A stretch of 64,000 nt of DNA, taken from positions 763,956-827,955 of the forward strand of contig NZ_MPIN01000003.1 in NCBI RefSeq assembly GCF_001887355.1, read 5' to 3'. Below the pieces are notes generated by a model. It was given only the letters and a program-made list of their open reading frames with translations. It had not been told where the DNA came from and ran no database searches. This document shows, in pieces, positions 51,965-60,762 of the stretch (position 1 is its first letter; every line of letters starts with the position of its first letter). Both the position numbers and the translations under genes were made by a program. This stretch comes from Cystobacter ferrugineus. Lineage in GTDB: Bacteria; Myxococcota; Myxococcia; Myxococcales; Myxococcaceae.

Positions 51965-52384
51965 ATGAACCTGGAGGTACACGTGGAGAAGGAGTTGGAG
52001 CAGTTCCGGCAGGAGGCGCAGAGGCTGAGGGCAGGACGAGCGAAGGGCTCGGGCCCCTTCCCCGAGCCGCTGAGGGCGTTCGCGGTGCGCTACCTGGCGC
52101 AGGCGCAGGAGAAGGGGGAGACGCTCAAGTCGGTGGTGGAGAGGCTGGGAGTGTCGGAGCCGACATTGCAGGCGTGGAGGCGTGGGCAGACGCCCGGCAG
52201 CAAGAAGACGCGCAGCAGTGAGCCGAGGACGCAGCCGCTGCTGCCCGTGGTGGTGCGCCCGTCGAAGGCGCACGCGGCCTCGCCCGTGGCGACTACCTTC
52301 GCGGTCGTGTCGCCCGAGGGCTGGAGAGTGGAGGGACTGGGCCTGGAGGAAGCGGCGCAGTTGATGCGGAGGCTGGCGTGCTGA
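51965..52384 (+). CDS. IS66-family accessory protein TnpA
   Basis: 139 residues. Helix-turn-helix region LKSVVERLGVSEPTLQAWRR in the middle and FAVVSPEGWRVEGLGLEEA near the end, as in the first ORF of IS66 elements. Its stop overlaps the tnpB start (TGATG). No transposase TnpC is found nearby, so the element is incomplete. Confidence 0.75.
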   Translation: MNLEVHVEKELEQFRQEAQRLRAGRAKGSGPFPEPLRAFAVRYLAQAQEKGETLKSVVERLGVSEPTLQAWRRGQTPGSKKTRSSEPRTQPLLPVVVRPSKAHAASPVATTFAVVSPEGWRVEGLGLEEAAQLMRRLAC

Positions 52385-52466
52385 TGCTCACGCGGGCGGT
52401 GCGCGTGTTCGCCTGCGCGGCGCCGGTGGACATGCGCAAGGGCTTCGACGGGCTGAGCGCGCGTAA
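52384..52466 (+). pseudogene. IS66 TnpB fragment
   Basis: MLTRAVRVFACAAPVDMRKG then FDGLSA is the TnpB N-terminus (usual MRKGFDGLSA motif). The sequence breaks off after about 27 codons at a strong inverted repeat. Confidence 0.75.
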
Positions 52467-52510
52467 CAGCTCGCCGCGCCCCGTCTGGACGGGACGCGGC
52501 GAGCTGTTAC
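52463..52510. repeat. 48-bp near-perfect inverted repeat at the IS66 breakpoint
   Basis: gtaacagctcgccgcg occurs on both sides of an 8-base centre, giving a 20-bp stem with one mismatch. It sits exactly where the IS66 fragment ends and the truncated membrane-protein gene begins. Confidence 0.8.
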
Positions 52511-52985
52511 CCTTCTCCTTCCAGAGCTGGTGCAGCGTCGCGTAGTACGATTGGTGTGCCAGGAACTGCTGAAAGCTCGCCGGAACGGTGTCGGTTTCGA
52601 TCAGGTGGATCTTCTCGCGGAGGATCGTTGTGATCTTTTCGTTGGTGGGGATGAGGTGGGTTTCCACGAAGTACTGCCGGATCTCACCTCGCCTGTGCTC
52701 GTCCTGGACATTCAGCGTCTCTGTCATGATCCGGTAGACGACCCCCGAGTGACGGATCAATCCAAGCAACGGGCTGTACAGCTCCTCGATCTGCGTCCGG
52801 AGGTGATCGAGTTCAGTGCGGTCCCGCAGAAGCTCGACTTCTTTGCGGATCGCCTCCCGCCCTTTGAACCGCTCCAGGATCCGGTTGAGCAGGAAGGCGA
52901 TGCCGAGTAGGAGCAGGCCGATCGCCAGCTTGTCGATCAAGAGCAGGACGAGCTTGTCCCCGAATGTCTCGGAGGCGGCTTGCAT

Positions 52986-53455
52986 CGGAATCGAAAGTCT
53001 CGGGAGTAGGGAGGATGAAGCCCGGGTGTCGCGGGGGAGGCATCCTGAGTACGTCCGTATAGAAGCATCGCCGGGCTCGCTCGCGCAAGCTCGCCCGCCC
53101 TCCCGGCGCGAGGGGACGCTATGGCTCAATCCGGGGCTGCGCCTTGAGCACACCCAGGGCAAGGGTATCACCGTGGATGGCTCGGGCAATGCGTACGTGG
53201 TGGGGATGACCGCATGCAGGTCATCATCGACAAGCTGCGCGAGCTGGAGCACCGTAGGGGCGCTCAAGGCGCGGTATCGGACAACACATCGCACTGGCCG
53301 AGGGGCCGATGGCGGGCCTGGCCGCGGACACGCGGTGAAGTCACCATGACCGGCTGTTGCTGTCAGGACGTCAGACGGCTATCCGTCGACATGAGGTTCG
53401 GCCATGCGTGAACCGGCATGGCGGGTTCCCAGGCCGCCCCAGGAGGGTCAGCAAC
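52986..53455. other. Stretch of small gene remnants
   Basis: At about 53140-53215 the plus strand reads GKGITVDGSGNAYVVGMT, one SBBP beta-propeller repeat of a secreted protein. At 53214-53260 it reads MQVIIDKLRELEHRR, from an unrelated helical protein. Neither continues. The region looks like stacked insertion debris before the HNH gene. Confidence 0.45.
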
Positions 53456-54859
53456 ATGGCCGATCTCGGCTGTATCTACTGTGGTCGACCCACAGGCTCG
53501 CGAGAGCACACGTTTCCAGCGGGGCTCGGAGGGCGCCGCTTCAACAAAGGCATCCTGTGCGCGCGCTGCAACGGAAACTTCAGCGCGATGGATCAGGATC
53601 TCGTGGAGCAGCTGAATCTGCTCAATGGGCTGATCGGCGTCCGTTCCGACCACCGAGACGTCCCCCGACCCGCCGTGATGGTGGAGGCCCGCACGAACGT
53701 CAAGTACGCCATCCAAGCCAACGGAATGATCACCCTGGCCGAGCCGGTGGTCCGTGAGGTGAGCCGGGAGGGAACGCGCACACGGACGGTCGTGGACTTC
53801 GCGAGCCGCGCGGAGGCCCAGGCGTACCTGGCGCGAATGAAGCAGGAAGGCAAGACGCCCCGGCAGGTCCAGTGGGAGGAGCGGGTGACGTACTTCACCC
53901 AACCGACAGCGTCGCGGCTCCACTTCGGGGGAGCGAGCACGATGCGGGAGGTGGCGCGGATTGCGCTCAACTTCCTTGCCCACTACTTCCCGGTGGCTGC
54001 TCGCCAGCCAGGGCTCGATCCGCTCAAGGCATACATCACGGGTGGCGGGCCGAACACCTTCGTGAACTTCTCCCTGGGAGATGCGCTAACCCAACCGCCG
54101 ATGGAATACCCGTTCGGACACCGGGTGCTGGTCGCCGTCGAGCGCGAGTCCCAGCAGGCCTGGGCCTGGGTGAGCATCTTCTCGTGCTTCAACCTGTATG
54201 TCCGGTTGGGAGCCGTCTCGGTGGAACGAACCGAGACGGTGGTAACGGACATCAACCCACTCGCGGAGCACCCTCCTCACGACGTGAAGGAGCAGCGTTT
54301 CGCGGAGGCACTCCATCGCATGATGAAGGCCCCCACGAACGAGGAGGTCGGCACCGCCGCAGTTCAGGCCACCACGACCTTCTTCCAGAGGGTCCAGGAC
54401 CGCCGTTGGGAGGAGGATGCCCAGGTGCTCGTCCCCGCGTTGAATCAGCTCCGGGGCCTGCCAGCGGCGCAACGGCTCGCGCACATCGACGTGCTCCTCC
54501 AGGAGCAGCGGCAGCGTGCCCTGAATCCCATGGGGGAAGGTGTGCGGCAGATCACGGAGCACTGGAAGTCGAGCCCGGAGTCCGTGGGCTCTCCGGTCAT
54601 CCAGGCACTCATCCAGGCACTCAAGGCCTCGATCCAGCCCGGGCCGGCTGGCCACAACGGGTTGGCGCCCCAGACGGAGGCATTGCTCAAACTCGTCTGC
54701 AGACGGTTTTCCATGGAGCTTGCCCAACAGCTTGAGCGGGCTCCCGTCACCTCGCTGGAGCTCCGTCTCCTGCTGGAGGGGGGCCTTGGCATCGTCCTCG
54801 CGCTGGAGGTAATTCGTGACGCCTTCCAGTCCGCGATTCAGGCGGAAACGATGGATTGA
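53456..54859 (+). CDS. HNH-type nuclease domain protein
   Basis: 467 residues from the ATG at 53456, with aggaggg nine bases upstream. The N-terminus CIYCGRPTGSREHTFPAGLG and ILCARCNGNFSAMD carry two CxxC pairs and a Glu-His, the zinc-bound treble-clef pattern of HNH endonucleases. About 200 residues of mixed fold follow (FGGASTMREVARIALNFLAH, YPFGHRVLVAVE), then a long helical C-terminus rich in Gln and Leu. Such stand-alone HNH proteins in variable islands are often defence nucleases or homing-type enzymes. No partner gene is seen beside it; the target is unknown. Confidence 0.75.
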   Translation: MADLGCIYCGRPTGSREHTFPAGLGGRRFNKGILCARCNGNFSAMDQDLVEQLNLLNGLIGVRSDHRDVPRPAVMVEARTNVKYAIQANGMITLAEPVVREVSREGTRTRTVVDFASRAEAQAYLARMKQEGKTPRQVQWEERVTYFTQPTASRLHFGGASTMREVARIALNFLAHYFPVAARQPGLDPLKAYITGGGPNTFVNFSLGDALTQPPMEYPFGHRVLVAVERESQQAWAWVSIFSCFNLYVRLGAVSVERTETVVTDINPLAEHPPHDVKEQRFAEALHRMMKAPTNEEVGTAAVQATTTFFQRVQDRRWEEDAQVLVPALNQLRGLPAAQRLAHIDVLLQEQRQRALNPMGEGVRQITEHWKSSPESVGSPVIQALIQALKASIQPGPAGHNGLAPQTEALLKLVCRRFSMELAQQLERAPVTSLELRLLLEGGLGIVLALEVIRDAFQSAIQAETMD

Positions 54860-55050
54860 GCCCTCGGAATCCGGCCAACAGTCCTCGCCGGGCACGGACC
54901 AGATGTCCTGCCCCCGCACCTCCCAGCCCGCGAGCAGCGCGTTGGCCGCCATGAGGCCCGAGGTCGCCGCGCGCTCCATCAGTGCCGTGGGAATGGGCAG
55001 GCGGACGAAATCCCCCGCGAGCACCACCTGCGGGAAGGGCGTCGGGGCAA
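54845..55050 (-). pseudogene. C-terminal scrap of a phytoene-desaturase-like FAD oxidoreductase
   Basis: The minus strand reads FPQVVLAGDFVRLPIPTALM then ERAATSGLMAANALLAGWEV, the FAD-binding C-terminus of carotenoid/amine-oxidase-like enzymes. After GQDIWSVP one frame shift leads to RGLLAGFRGLNPSF, the expected end. The upstream catalytic part is absent, so this is debris at the island edge. Confidence 0.6.
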
Positions 55051-55086
55051 GACGGGATAGGGCGGCACAACGAACCGACGTGAGCT

Positions 55087-55170
55087 CAAGGCGATGGCGG
55101 GTAACAGCGTGTCCTGCCTGGGGTTTTCCATCGCCTTGTCTATGGGTTCGAATCCCGTCGAGGGATACCC
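55087..55170 (+). other. Hairpin followed by an intact tRNA T-arm-like motif
   Basis: caaggcgatgg (55087-55097) and ccatcgccttg (55138-55148) are perfect 11-bp arms. Directly after comes atgggttcgaatcccgt, a complete T-stem and T-loop, then cgaggga. No acceptor partner or D-arm precedes it, so it is not a whole tRNA gene. It marks the change from accessory genes to the core mnmD-tgt genes and may be an integration scar. Confidence 0.35.
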
Positions 55171-55212
55171 AAGCAAGACTGGAGGAAGACTGGAGGCAGA
55201 TGCCGCAGGGAT

Positions 55213-56058
55213 TCAACCCCAGCTCCACTGCGGATGGGCCAGCACCCGGGCCTCGGCCTCCGGCGTCAGCGGCTGCCCGTGGGGAGCGCGCGAGGACGAG
55301 CGGCGCCAGCGCTCCAGCCAGCGCTCGCCCAGGGGTGAGCCCAACGTGGCCCGGCACGTGGCCGCCACCGTGGTCTCCCCCTTCGTCCCCGTGGACACCC
55401 CCGCCCCCACGTAGAAGCCCGCCAGCAGCAGCGTCACCCGCGTGGGCGTCGCCGCGCTGTATGTCATCAGCAACGCCCCCTCCCCGTCCTCCCGGCACCC
55501 CGCCCTCACCCGCGCCAGCACCTCCTCCGTCCACATCTCCGGGTTGCTCGCCGGGGAGAACGGATCGAAGAACACCAGGTCCGCCCTGGGCACCCCCTCC
55601 ATCCGCCCCCGCGCGTCCCCCAGGTGCAGGCGCCAGCGCAGCCCCGCCTCCTCCCAGGCCCCGTCGCGCATGAGCGCCTCGGCCGCTTCCCGGAAGGGTT
55701 GCAGGAAGGGAAACCCCGCCGCGTCCGCCAGCGCCAGCCGCAGCGGCGCCAGGTCCACCTCGAAGCTCACCACCTCCAACCCCCGTCGGCGCTCGGCGCC
55801 CAGCTCCCGCGCGCACGTGAGCGCCGCCACCGCGTTGGTGGCCGCCCCCAGCCCCACGTCGTGGATGACGAGCGGCTCGCCCGAGGTGCGCAGGCGCTCG
55901 GCCAGGCGCGGCTGCTCCACGTAGAGCCGCCGAGCCTCCTCCCACGGGCCCGTCGCCGGGTGCATCACTTCCCCGTGCCCCAGGTGGCGCACCGCGCGCG
56001 CCCCATTGCGCAGCGTCACCAGCTCGAAGTCCCCGTCCCTCGGGTTGCCGGTCTCCAC
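55213..56058 (-). CDS. MnmD-type tRNA 5-methylaminomethyl-2-thiouridine methyltransferase
   Basis: 281 residues from a GTG abutting the tgt stop (TGAGTG), with aaggaag nine bases upstream inside tgt. Substrate/SAM region GEVMHPATGPWEEARRLYVE and the SAM-binding loop IHDVGLGAATNAVAAL; LVFFDPFSPASNPEMW is the conserved catalytic loop of MnmC N-terminal/DUF752 proteins. The FAD-dependent MnmC C-terminal domain is absent, as in stand-alone MnmD. It adds the last methyl group to mnm5s2U at tRNA position 34. Its pairing with tgt, another wobble-base enzyme, is consistent. Confidence 0.85.
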   Translation of the reverse strand: METGNPRDGDFELVTLRNGARAVRHLGHGEVMHPATGPWEEARRLYVEQPRLAERLRTSGEPLVIHDVGLGAATNAVAALTCARELGAERRRGLEVVSFEVDLAPLRLALADAAGFPFLQPFREAAEALMRDGAWEEAGLRWRLHLGDARGRMEGVPRADLVFFDPFSPASNPEMWTEEVLARVRAGCREDGEGALLMTYSAATPTRVTLLLAGFYVGAGVSTGTKGETTVAATCRATLGSPLGERWLERWRRSSSRAPHGQPLTPEAEARVLAHPQWSWG

Positions 56059-57237
56059 TCAGCCCACTTCCTTGAGCGTCACCGCGTTGGCGCCCGCTTC
56101 CAGTTGCGCGTCCTTCAGGTCCTTGGGCGTCGCCACCGCCTGCTTCAGCTCGCGGTAGGCCTGCGCGTAGGAGCCCCGGAGGATGGCGTCGCGCATCTTC
56201 CAGGTGAGCACCTGGTAGTGATGCACGTTGTGCACCGACAGCATGCGCGAGCCCGTGTGGTGCTTGCCGCTCATCAGGTGCTGCAGGTAGCCGCGGCTGT
56301 AGCGCTTGCACACGTAGCAGTCACACGTCGGGTCGAGCGGCTCGTCGGACAGGCGGAACGCCTGGCGGGTGATGCGCACCAGCCCCTGGAAGGTATAGGC
56401 GTAGCCCTGCTGCGCCATCTTCGTGGGGATGATGCAGTCGAACATGTCCACGCCCCGCAGCACGGCCTCCAAGAGGTCCGTGGGCGTGCCCACCCCCATG
56501 AGGTAGCGGGGCTTGTCCTGGGGGAGCTGGGAGGCGGCGCGCGCCGTCATCGTCTTGCGCTCCTCGTTCGTCTCGCCCACCGCGAGCCCGCCGATGGCGA
56601 AGCCGTCGAAGGGGTGCTGGGTGAGGAAGCCCGCGCTCTCGTCGCGCAGGTGCGGGTGCACGCCGCCCTGGACGATGGCGAAGAGCGCCTGGCCCGTGTC
56701 CACCTGGTTCTTCGCCGCGAGGCTGCGCAGCGCCCAGCGGTGGGTGCGCTCCATCGCCTCGCGCGTGCCCGCCTCGTCCGTGCGCGAGTCGATGCACACG
56801 TCCAGCACCATCATGACTTCCGAGTTGATCGCCTGCTGCATGGCGATGCTCGACTCGGGGCTGAGGAGCTGCCGGCTGTTGTCGTGGAAGCTGCGGAAGT
56901 GGGCGCCCTTCTCGGTGATCAGCCGATCCTCGGGCAGGGAGAAGATCTGGAACCCGCCCGAGTCGGTGAGCACCGCCCCGTCCCACTGCATGAAGGGATG
57001 GATGCCCTTGAAGCGGCGGAACACGTCGATGCCCGGCTTGAGCATCAGGTGGTACGTGTTGGACAGCAGGATCTTCGAGCCGGTGGCCTTGATCTCCTCC
57101 ATGCCCAGGTGGCGGAAGGAGGCGTGGGTGGCCACGGGCATGAAGACCGGCGTGGGGATGGAGCCCCGCCGGGTGTGCAGCACCCCTGCACGGGCCCCCG
57201 TGGGGTCGGTGGTGACGAGTTCGAAGCGGACGGCCAT
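56059..57237 (-). CDS. tgt: Queuine tRNA-ribosyltransferase (tRNA-guanine transglycosylase)
   Basis: 392 residues from the ATG at 57237; the longer open frame upstream has no homology. VFMPVATHASFRHLGMEEIK starts the TIM barrel. Asp92 in LTDSGGFQIFS and the nucleophile Asp267 in FDCIIPTKMAQQG are present. The zinc site is CDCYVCKRYSRGYLQHL with a later His. The usual PTR(N/Y)AR(N/H)G is PTKMAQQG, a variant. The enzyme exchanges guanine 34 for preQ1 in GUN-anticodon tRNAs. It is the first gene of an operon with the MnmD-like gene. Confidence 0.93.
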   Translation of the reverse strand: MAVRFELVTTDPTGARAGVLHTRRGSIPTPVFMPVATHASFRHLGMEEIKATGSKILLSNTYHLMLKPGIDVFRRFKGIHPFMQWDGAVLTDSGGFQIFSLPEDRLITEKGAHFRSFHDNSRQLLSPESSIAMQQAINSEVMMVLDVCIDSRTDEAGTREAMERTHRWALRSLAAKNQVDTGQALFAIVQGGVHPHLRDESAGFLTQHPFDGFAIGGLAVGETNEERKTMTARAASQLPQDKPRYLMGVGTPTDLLEAVLRGVDMFDCIIPTKMAQQGYAYTFQGLVRITRQAFRLSDEPLDPTCDCYVCKRYSRGYLQHLMSGKHHTGSRMLSVHNVHHYQVLTWKMRDAILRGSYAQAYRELKQAVATPKDLKDAQLEAGANAVTLKEVG

Positions 57238-57361
57238 GTGCGTCCCCTTATACCCGTGACCGTGTCCGAGCACGCCCCCTCTCCGCCCGGCCCCCCTCCC
57301 ACCCGACCACCAACCCCCCGTTCTCCCCTACCCTACAGGGCTATTGCGAATTACTGCTTTC

Positions 57362-57374
57362 TGAATCATATTCA
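57362..57374. promoter_or_regulatory. Palindrome before the TetR gene (probable autoregulatory operator)
   Basis: tgaatcatattca is a perfect 5-bp palindrome with a 3-bp centre, ending five bases before the TetR start codon in an AT-rich patch. A TetR protein bound here would block its own expression. Confidence 0.5.
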
Positions 57375-57379
57375 CCGTC

Positions 57380-58027
57380 ATGAGTCCCCGCTCAACACCG
57401 CGAAGCAAGCCTCAGCCCCTCCGGGAGCGGATGAAGGAGGAGGCCAGGGTGGCCATCCTCGAGGCGGCGGAACAGGTGATCGCCGAGCAGGGCCCCTCCG
57501 CCACGCGGATGGAGGACATCGCCACGCGGGTGGGTGTCTCGGTCGGCACGCTCTACAACTACTTCGAGGACAGGCAGCGATTGCTCCAGGCGCTGCTCGA
57601 CGCACAGGCTCAACAGTTGATGGCGGTGCTGGACGCGGAGTTGGAGCGCAGCCAGGGCGCGCCCTACCGCACGCGCTTGCATGGCCTGCTGCGCTCCATC
57701 CTGGAGCATGCCCAGAAGCACTTCCGCTTCCTCTCCCTGCTCTGGGAGGAGAGGGTGCTGCGCGTGGCCGCCTCGAGCGAGGAGTTGGATCGCCATCAGC
57801 GACTCTTGAGCGCGCTGACCGAGCGGATCGGCTCACTCAACCCCGAGGGCCTCGCGCAAGGGGTGCTGCGGCCCGAGGACGCATCCCACTACCCCACGCT
57901 GCTGCTGGGCATGCTGCAGAGCAGCCTGCACAGGCAATTGCTCGATCGGCAGCCCACGCCCGTCGACGAGCAGATCGCCCTGCTGCTGCGCTGCTTCCTG
58001 GAAGGCGCCAGCCCGCGCCCCGGGTGA
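57380..58027 (+). CDS. TetR/AcrR family regulator, probable regulator of the P450 array
   Basis: 215 residues. Helix-turn-helix VAILEAAEQVIAEQGPSATR followed by MEDIATRVGVSVGTLYNYFE; the rest is the helical ligand domain. It lies 76 bp upstream of the first of four P450 genes in the same direction, so control of them is likely. The ligand may be a P450 substrate. It is a different subfamily from the TetR next to CYP102. Confidence 0.88.
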   Translation: MSPRSTPRSKPQPLRERMKEEARVAILEAAEQVIAEQGPSATRMEDIATRVGVSVGTLYNYFEDRQRLLQALLDAQAQQLMAVLDAELERSQGAPYRTRLHGLLRSILEHAQKHFRFLSLLWEERVLRVAASSEELDRHQRLLSALTERIGSLNPEGLAQGVLRPEDASHYPTLLLGMLQSSLHRQLLDRQPTPVDEQIALLLRCFLEGASPRPG

Positions 58028-58103
58028 GCATCCGTCGTTCCCCCACCCCCAACAACAACAACCCCCACCGCTCCGTCTCAGCGGAGCCCAGAGGAGAGCC
58101 ACC

Positions 58104-59321
58104 ATGGATCTGTTGACCCGCTTCGACTTCCTCAACCCCGAGGTGATGCGCAACCCCTACCCGTACTTCGCGGAGATGCGCGAGAAGGCGCCCCTTCACT
58201 ACGACGCGAAGCTCCAGGCCCACGTCCTCACCCGCTACGAGGACGTGTCGTACGTCACGAAGAACCCCGCCCTGTTCTCCTCGGTGGATGTCCGCATCGC
58301 CGGCAAGCACCAGAAGGAGCGCAGCCAGGATACCGGACTGGAGGGCGTGGACAGCCTGCTCACCACGGATCCGCCCGTGCACTCGCGCCTGCGCGGCAAG
58401 GTCAACCGCTCCTTCACTCCCAAGCAGATCTCCGCGATGGAGCCACGCGTGCGCGAGCTGTCGCGCGAGCTCGTCGCGGAGATGACGGCCAGCAACGAGT
58501 TCGAGTTCATGAGCGGGCTGGCCTCGCCCCTGCCCGTCACCATCATCGCGGAGATGCTCGGCGTGGACACCTCGCGCCGCCGCGACTTCAAGCGCTGGAG
58601 CGACGCGATCGCCAACTCCGGCAACGCCAGCCTCACCGGCAAGACGCCCGAGGACGTGGTGCGCAACGCCAAGGAGATGCTCGCGTACATGACGGAGGTG
58701 GCCGAGGCGCGCCGCCGCGAGCCCCGGGGTGACCTCATCTCCCTGCTCGTCCAGGAGGTCGAGGGCCAGGAGGCCCTGACTCCCCCGGAGGTCAACTCCT
58801 TCGCCATCCTGCTGCTGCTGGCCGGCAACGAGACCACCACCAACCTGCTGGGCAACGCCCTCACCGCGCTCATCCGCAATCCGGAGGCGTACGAGTGGCT
58901 GCGGAACGACCCCACGCAGGCCGCCTGCGCCGCCGTGTGCGAGGAGACGCTGCGCTATGACTCGCCCGTGATCACCGTCGTGCGCCGCACCACCCAGGAG
59001 GTGGAGCTGAGCGGCGGCAAGGTGCCCGCGAACACCACGCTGTTCGCCTCGGTGTCGGCCGCCAACCACGATCCGCGCAAGTTCCCCAACCCGGAGCGCT
59101 TCGATCCGCGGCGGGACACCACCGGCCTGATGTCCTTCGGCCACGGCATCCACTTCTGCCTCGGCGCTCCGCTCGCCCGCCTGGAGGCCCCCGTGGCCCT
59201 GCAGGAGTTGATGGCGCGTGCCCCCCGTCTGGGCTTCTCGCCGCGCCAGCCCGAGCACATCGACTACGGCGCCTCGTTCGCCCTGCGCGGCCCCCGCGTG
59301 CTCTGGCTCCAGAAGAACTGA
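58104..59321 (+). CDS. Cytochrome P450, tandem copy 1
   Basis: 405 residues, soluble class I bacterial P450. I helix LLLAGNETTTNLLGNALT with Thr244; ExxR in EETLRYDSPV (Glu281, Arg284); heme loop SFGHGIHFCLGAPLARLEAP with Cys352. The N-terminus MDLLTRFDFLNPEVMRNPYP then YFAEMREKAP lacks a membrane anchor. SD gaggagag precedes the ATG. It needs an external ferredoxin and reductase, neither of which is nearby. It opens the row of four paralogues and lies directly behind the TetR gene. Confidence 0.93.
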   Translation: MDLLTRFDFLNPEVMRNPYPYFAEMREKAPLHYDAKLQAHVLTRYEDVSYVTKNPALFSSVDVRIAGKHQKERSQDTGLEGVDSLLTTDPPVHSRLRGKVNRSFTPKQISAMEPRVRELSRELVAEMTASNEFEFMSGLASPLPVTIIAEMLGVDTSRRRDFKRWSDAIANSGNASLTGKTPEDVVRNAKEMLAYMTEVAEARRREPRGDLISLLVQEVEGQEALTPPEVNSFAILLLLAGNETTTNLLGNALTALIRNPEAYEWLRNDPTQAACAAVCEETLRYDSPVITVVRRTTQEVELSGGKVPANTTLFASVSAANHDPRKFPNPERFDPRRDTTGLMSFGHGIHFCLGAPLARLEAPVALQELMARAPRLGFSPRQPEHIDYGASFALRGPRVLWLQKN

Positions 59322-59333
59322 GCGCGTCCCCCC

Positions 59334-59399
59334 AAGCCAGGGAGCGCGGGGACGAAGACGGGTGGGCGTGCTCCTCCGCGCCCGCTCGCTCCCTGGCTT
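59334..59399. repeat. Hairpin between P450 copies 1 and 2
   Basis: aagccagggagcg (59334-59346) and cgctccctggctt (59387-59399) are perfect 13-bp arms around a 40-bp loop. No T-run follows. It may limit read-through or stabilise mRNA. The spacers between copies 2 and 3 keep the downstream half (ccatgaacttccgc...) but not this hairpin. Confidence 0.5.
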
Positions 59400-59463
59400 G
59401 CCCGCTGTCTCCATGAACTTCCGCCGTCCCCCCCGTCGTTTTCCTCTCCGAGGAGAGCCACTC

Positions 59464-60684
59464 ATGGACCTGCTGAGCCGCTTCGACTTCTTCAACCCCG
59501 AGGTGATGCGCAACCCCTATCCGTACTTCGCGGAGATGCGCGAGAAGGCGCCCATCTACTACGACGCGAAGCTGCAGGCCCACGTGCTCAGCCGCTACGA
59601 GGACGTGTCGTTCGTGCTCAAGAATCACGCCCTGTTCTCCTCCACGAAGATCCGCGTCGCCGGCAAGCTCCAGGAGGAGCGCGCCTCCGTGCAGGAGTTG
59701 GGCTCGGTGTCCAACCTGGTCACCACGGATCCGCCCATGCATACGCGCATGCGGGGCCTCGTCAGCCGGGCCTTCACTCCCAAGCAGATCTCCGCGATGG
59801 AGCCGCGCGTGCGCGAGCTGTCCCGGGCGCTCATCGCGGAGATGGCGTCCCGGTCCGAGTTCGACTTCATGGAGGGCCTGGCCTCGCCCCTGCCCGTCAC
59901 CATCATCTCGGAGATGCTGGGCGTGGACACCTCCCGCCGCGGCGATTTCAAGCGCTGGAGCGACACCCTCATCCAATCCAGCAGCGCCACCCTCCAGTCG
60001 GGCAAGGCGTCCGAGCAGGTCGAGCGCAGCGCCCGGGAGATGCTCACGTACATGCAGGAGGTGGCCGAGGCTCGCCGTCGCGAGCCCCGGGGCGATCTCA
60101 TCTCGCTGCTCGTCCAGGAGACCGATGGCGTGGCGGCCCTGACGCCCCCGGAGGTCAACTCCTTCACCGTCCTGTTGCTCATCGCGGGCAACGAGACCAC
60201 CACCAACCTGCTGGGCAATACCCTCAACGCCCTCATCCGCCACCCGGAGGCGTACGAGTGGTTGCGGCGTGAGCCCTCCGCCGCCTCCTGCTCGGCCGTG
60301 TGCGAGGAGACGCTGCGCTACGACTCGCCCGTCATCGGGCTCTTCCGCCGCACCACGCAGGAGGTGGAGGTGAGCGGGGGCAAGCTGCCCGCGGACAGCT
60401 CGGTGCTGGTGTTGCTGGCCTCCGCCAACCATGATCCGCGCAAGTTCCCCGATCCGGAGCGGTTCGACCCGCGGAGGGACACCAATGGCCTGATGTCCTT
60501 CGGCCATGGCATCCACTTCTGCCTCGGCGCACCGCTCACCCGCCTGGAGGCCCCCGTGGCCCTGCAGGAGTTGATGGAGCGCGCACCCCGCCTGGGCTTC
60601 GCCCCGCGTCAGCCCGAGGCCATCGACTACGGTGGCTCGTTCTTCCTGCGTGGACCCCGCTCGCTCTGGCTCCAGAAGAACTGA
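59464..60684 (+). CDS. Cytochrome P450, tandem copy 2
   Basis: 406 residues from the ATG at 59464 behind gaggagagcc. Same motifs as copy 1: LLIAGNETTTNLLGNTL, EETLRYDSPV, SFGHGIHFCLGAPLTRLEAP. It differs mainly in the BC-loop region after VAGKLQEERASVQELGSVSN and in the F/G region (LIQSSSATLQSGKASEQVER), the parts that shape the substrate pocket. This suggests that the duplicated genes have moved to different substrates. Confidence 0.93.
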   Translation: MDLLSRFDFFNPEVMRNPYPYFAEMREKAPIYYDAKLQAHVLSRYEDVSFVLKNHALFSSTKIRVAGKLQEERASVQELGSVSNLVTTDPPMHTRMRGLVSRAFTPKQISAMEPRVRELSRALIAEMASRSEFDFMEGLASPLPVTIISEMLGVDTSRRGDFKRWSDTLIQSSSATLQSGKASEQVERSAREMLTYMQEVAEARRREPRGDLISLLVQETDGVAALTPPEVNSFTVLLLIAGNETTTNLLGNTLNALIRHPEAYEWLRREPSAASCSAVCEETLRYDSPVIGLFRRTTQEVEVSGGKLPADSSVLVLLASANHDPRKFPDPERFDPRRDTNGLMSFGHGIHFCLGAPLTRLEAPVALQELMERAPRLGFAPRQPEAIDYGGSFFLRGPRSLWLQKN

Positions 60685-60762
60685 GCGCGACCCGGCTTGC
60701 CCCGCTGTCCCCATGAACTTCCGCTGTCCCCTCCGCCTTTTCCTCACCGAGGAGTGCCGCAC

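Larger units (their letters stand above)
52293..52985 (-). pseudogene. Membrane-anchored coiled-coil protein, C-terminus replaced by IS-derived sequence
   Basis: The ATG at 52985 starts MQAASETFGDKLVLLLIDKL, one membrane helix (LAIGLLLLGIAFLLNRIL), then an amphipathic helical body (REAIRKEVELLRDRTELDHL, NEKITTILREKIHLIETDTV, FLAHQSYYATLHQLWKEKGN). From about 52510 downwards the frame runs antisense through the hairpin and IS66 tnpA, giving Pro/Ser/Arg-rich nonsense. The native protein probably extended further. The family is unnamed but recurs next to mobile and defence genes. Confidence 0.6.
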
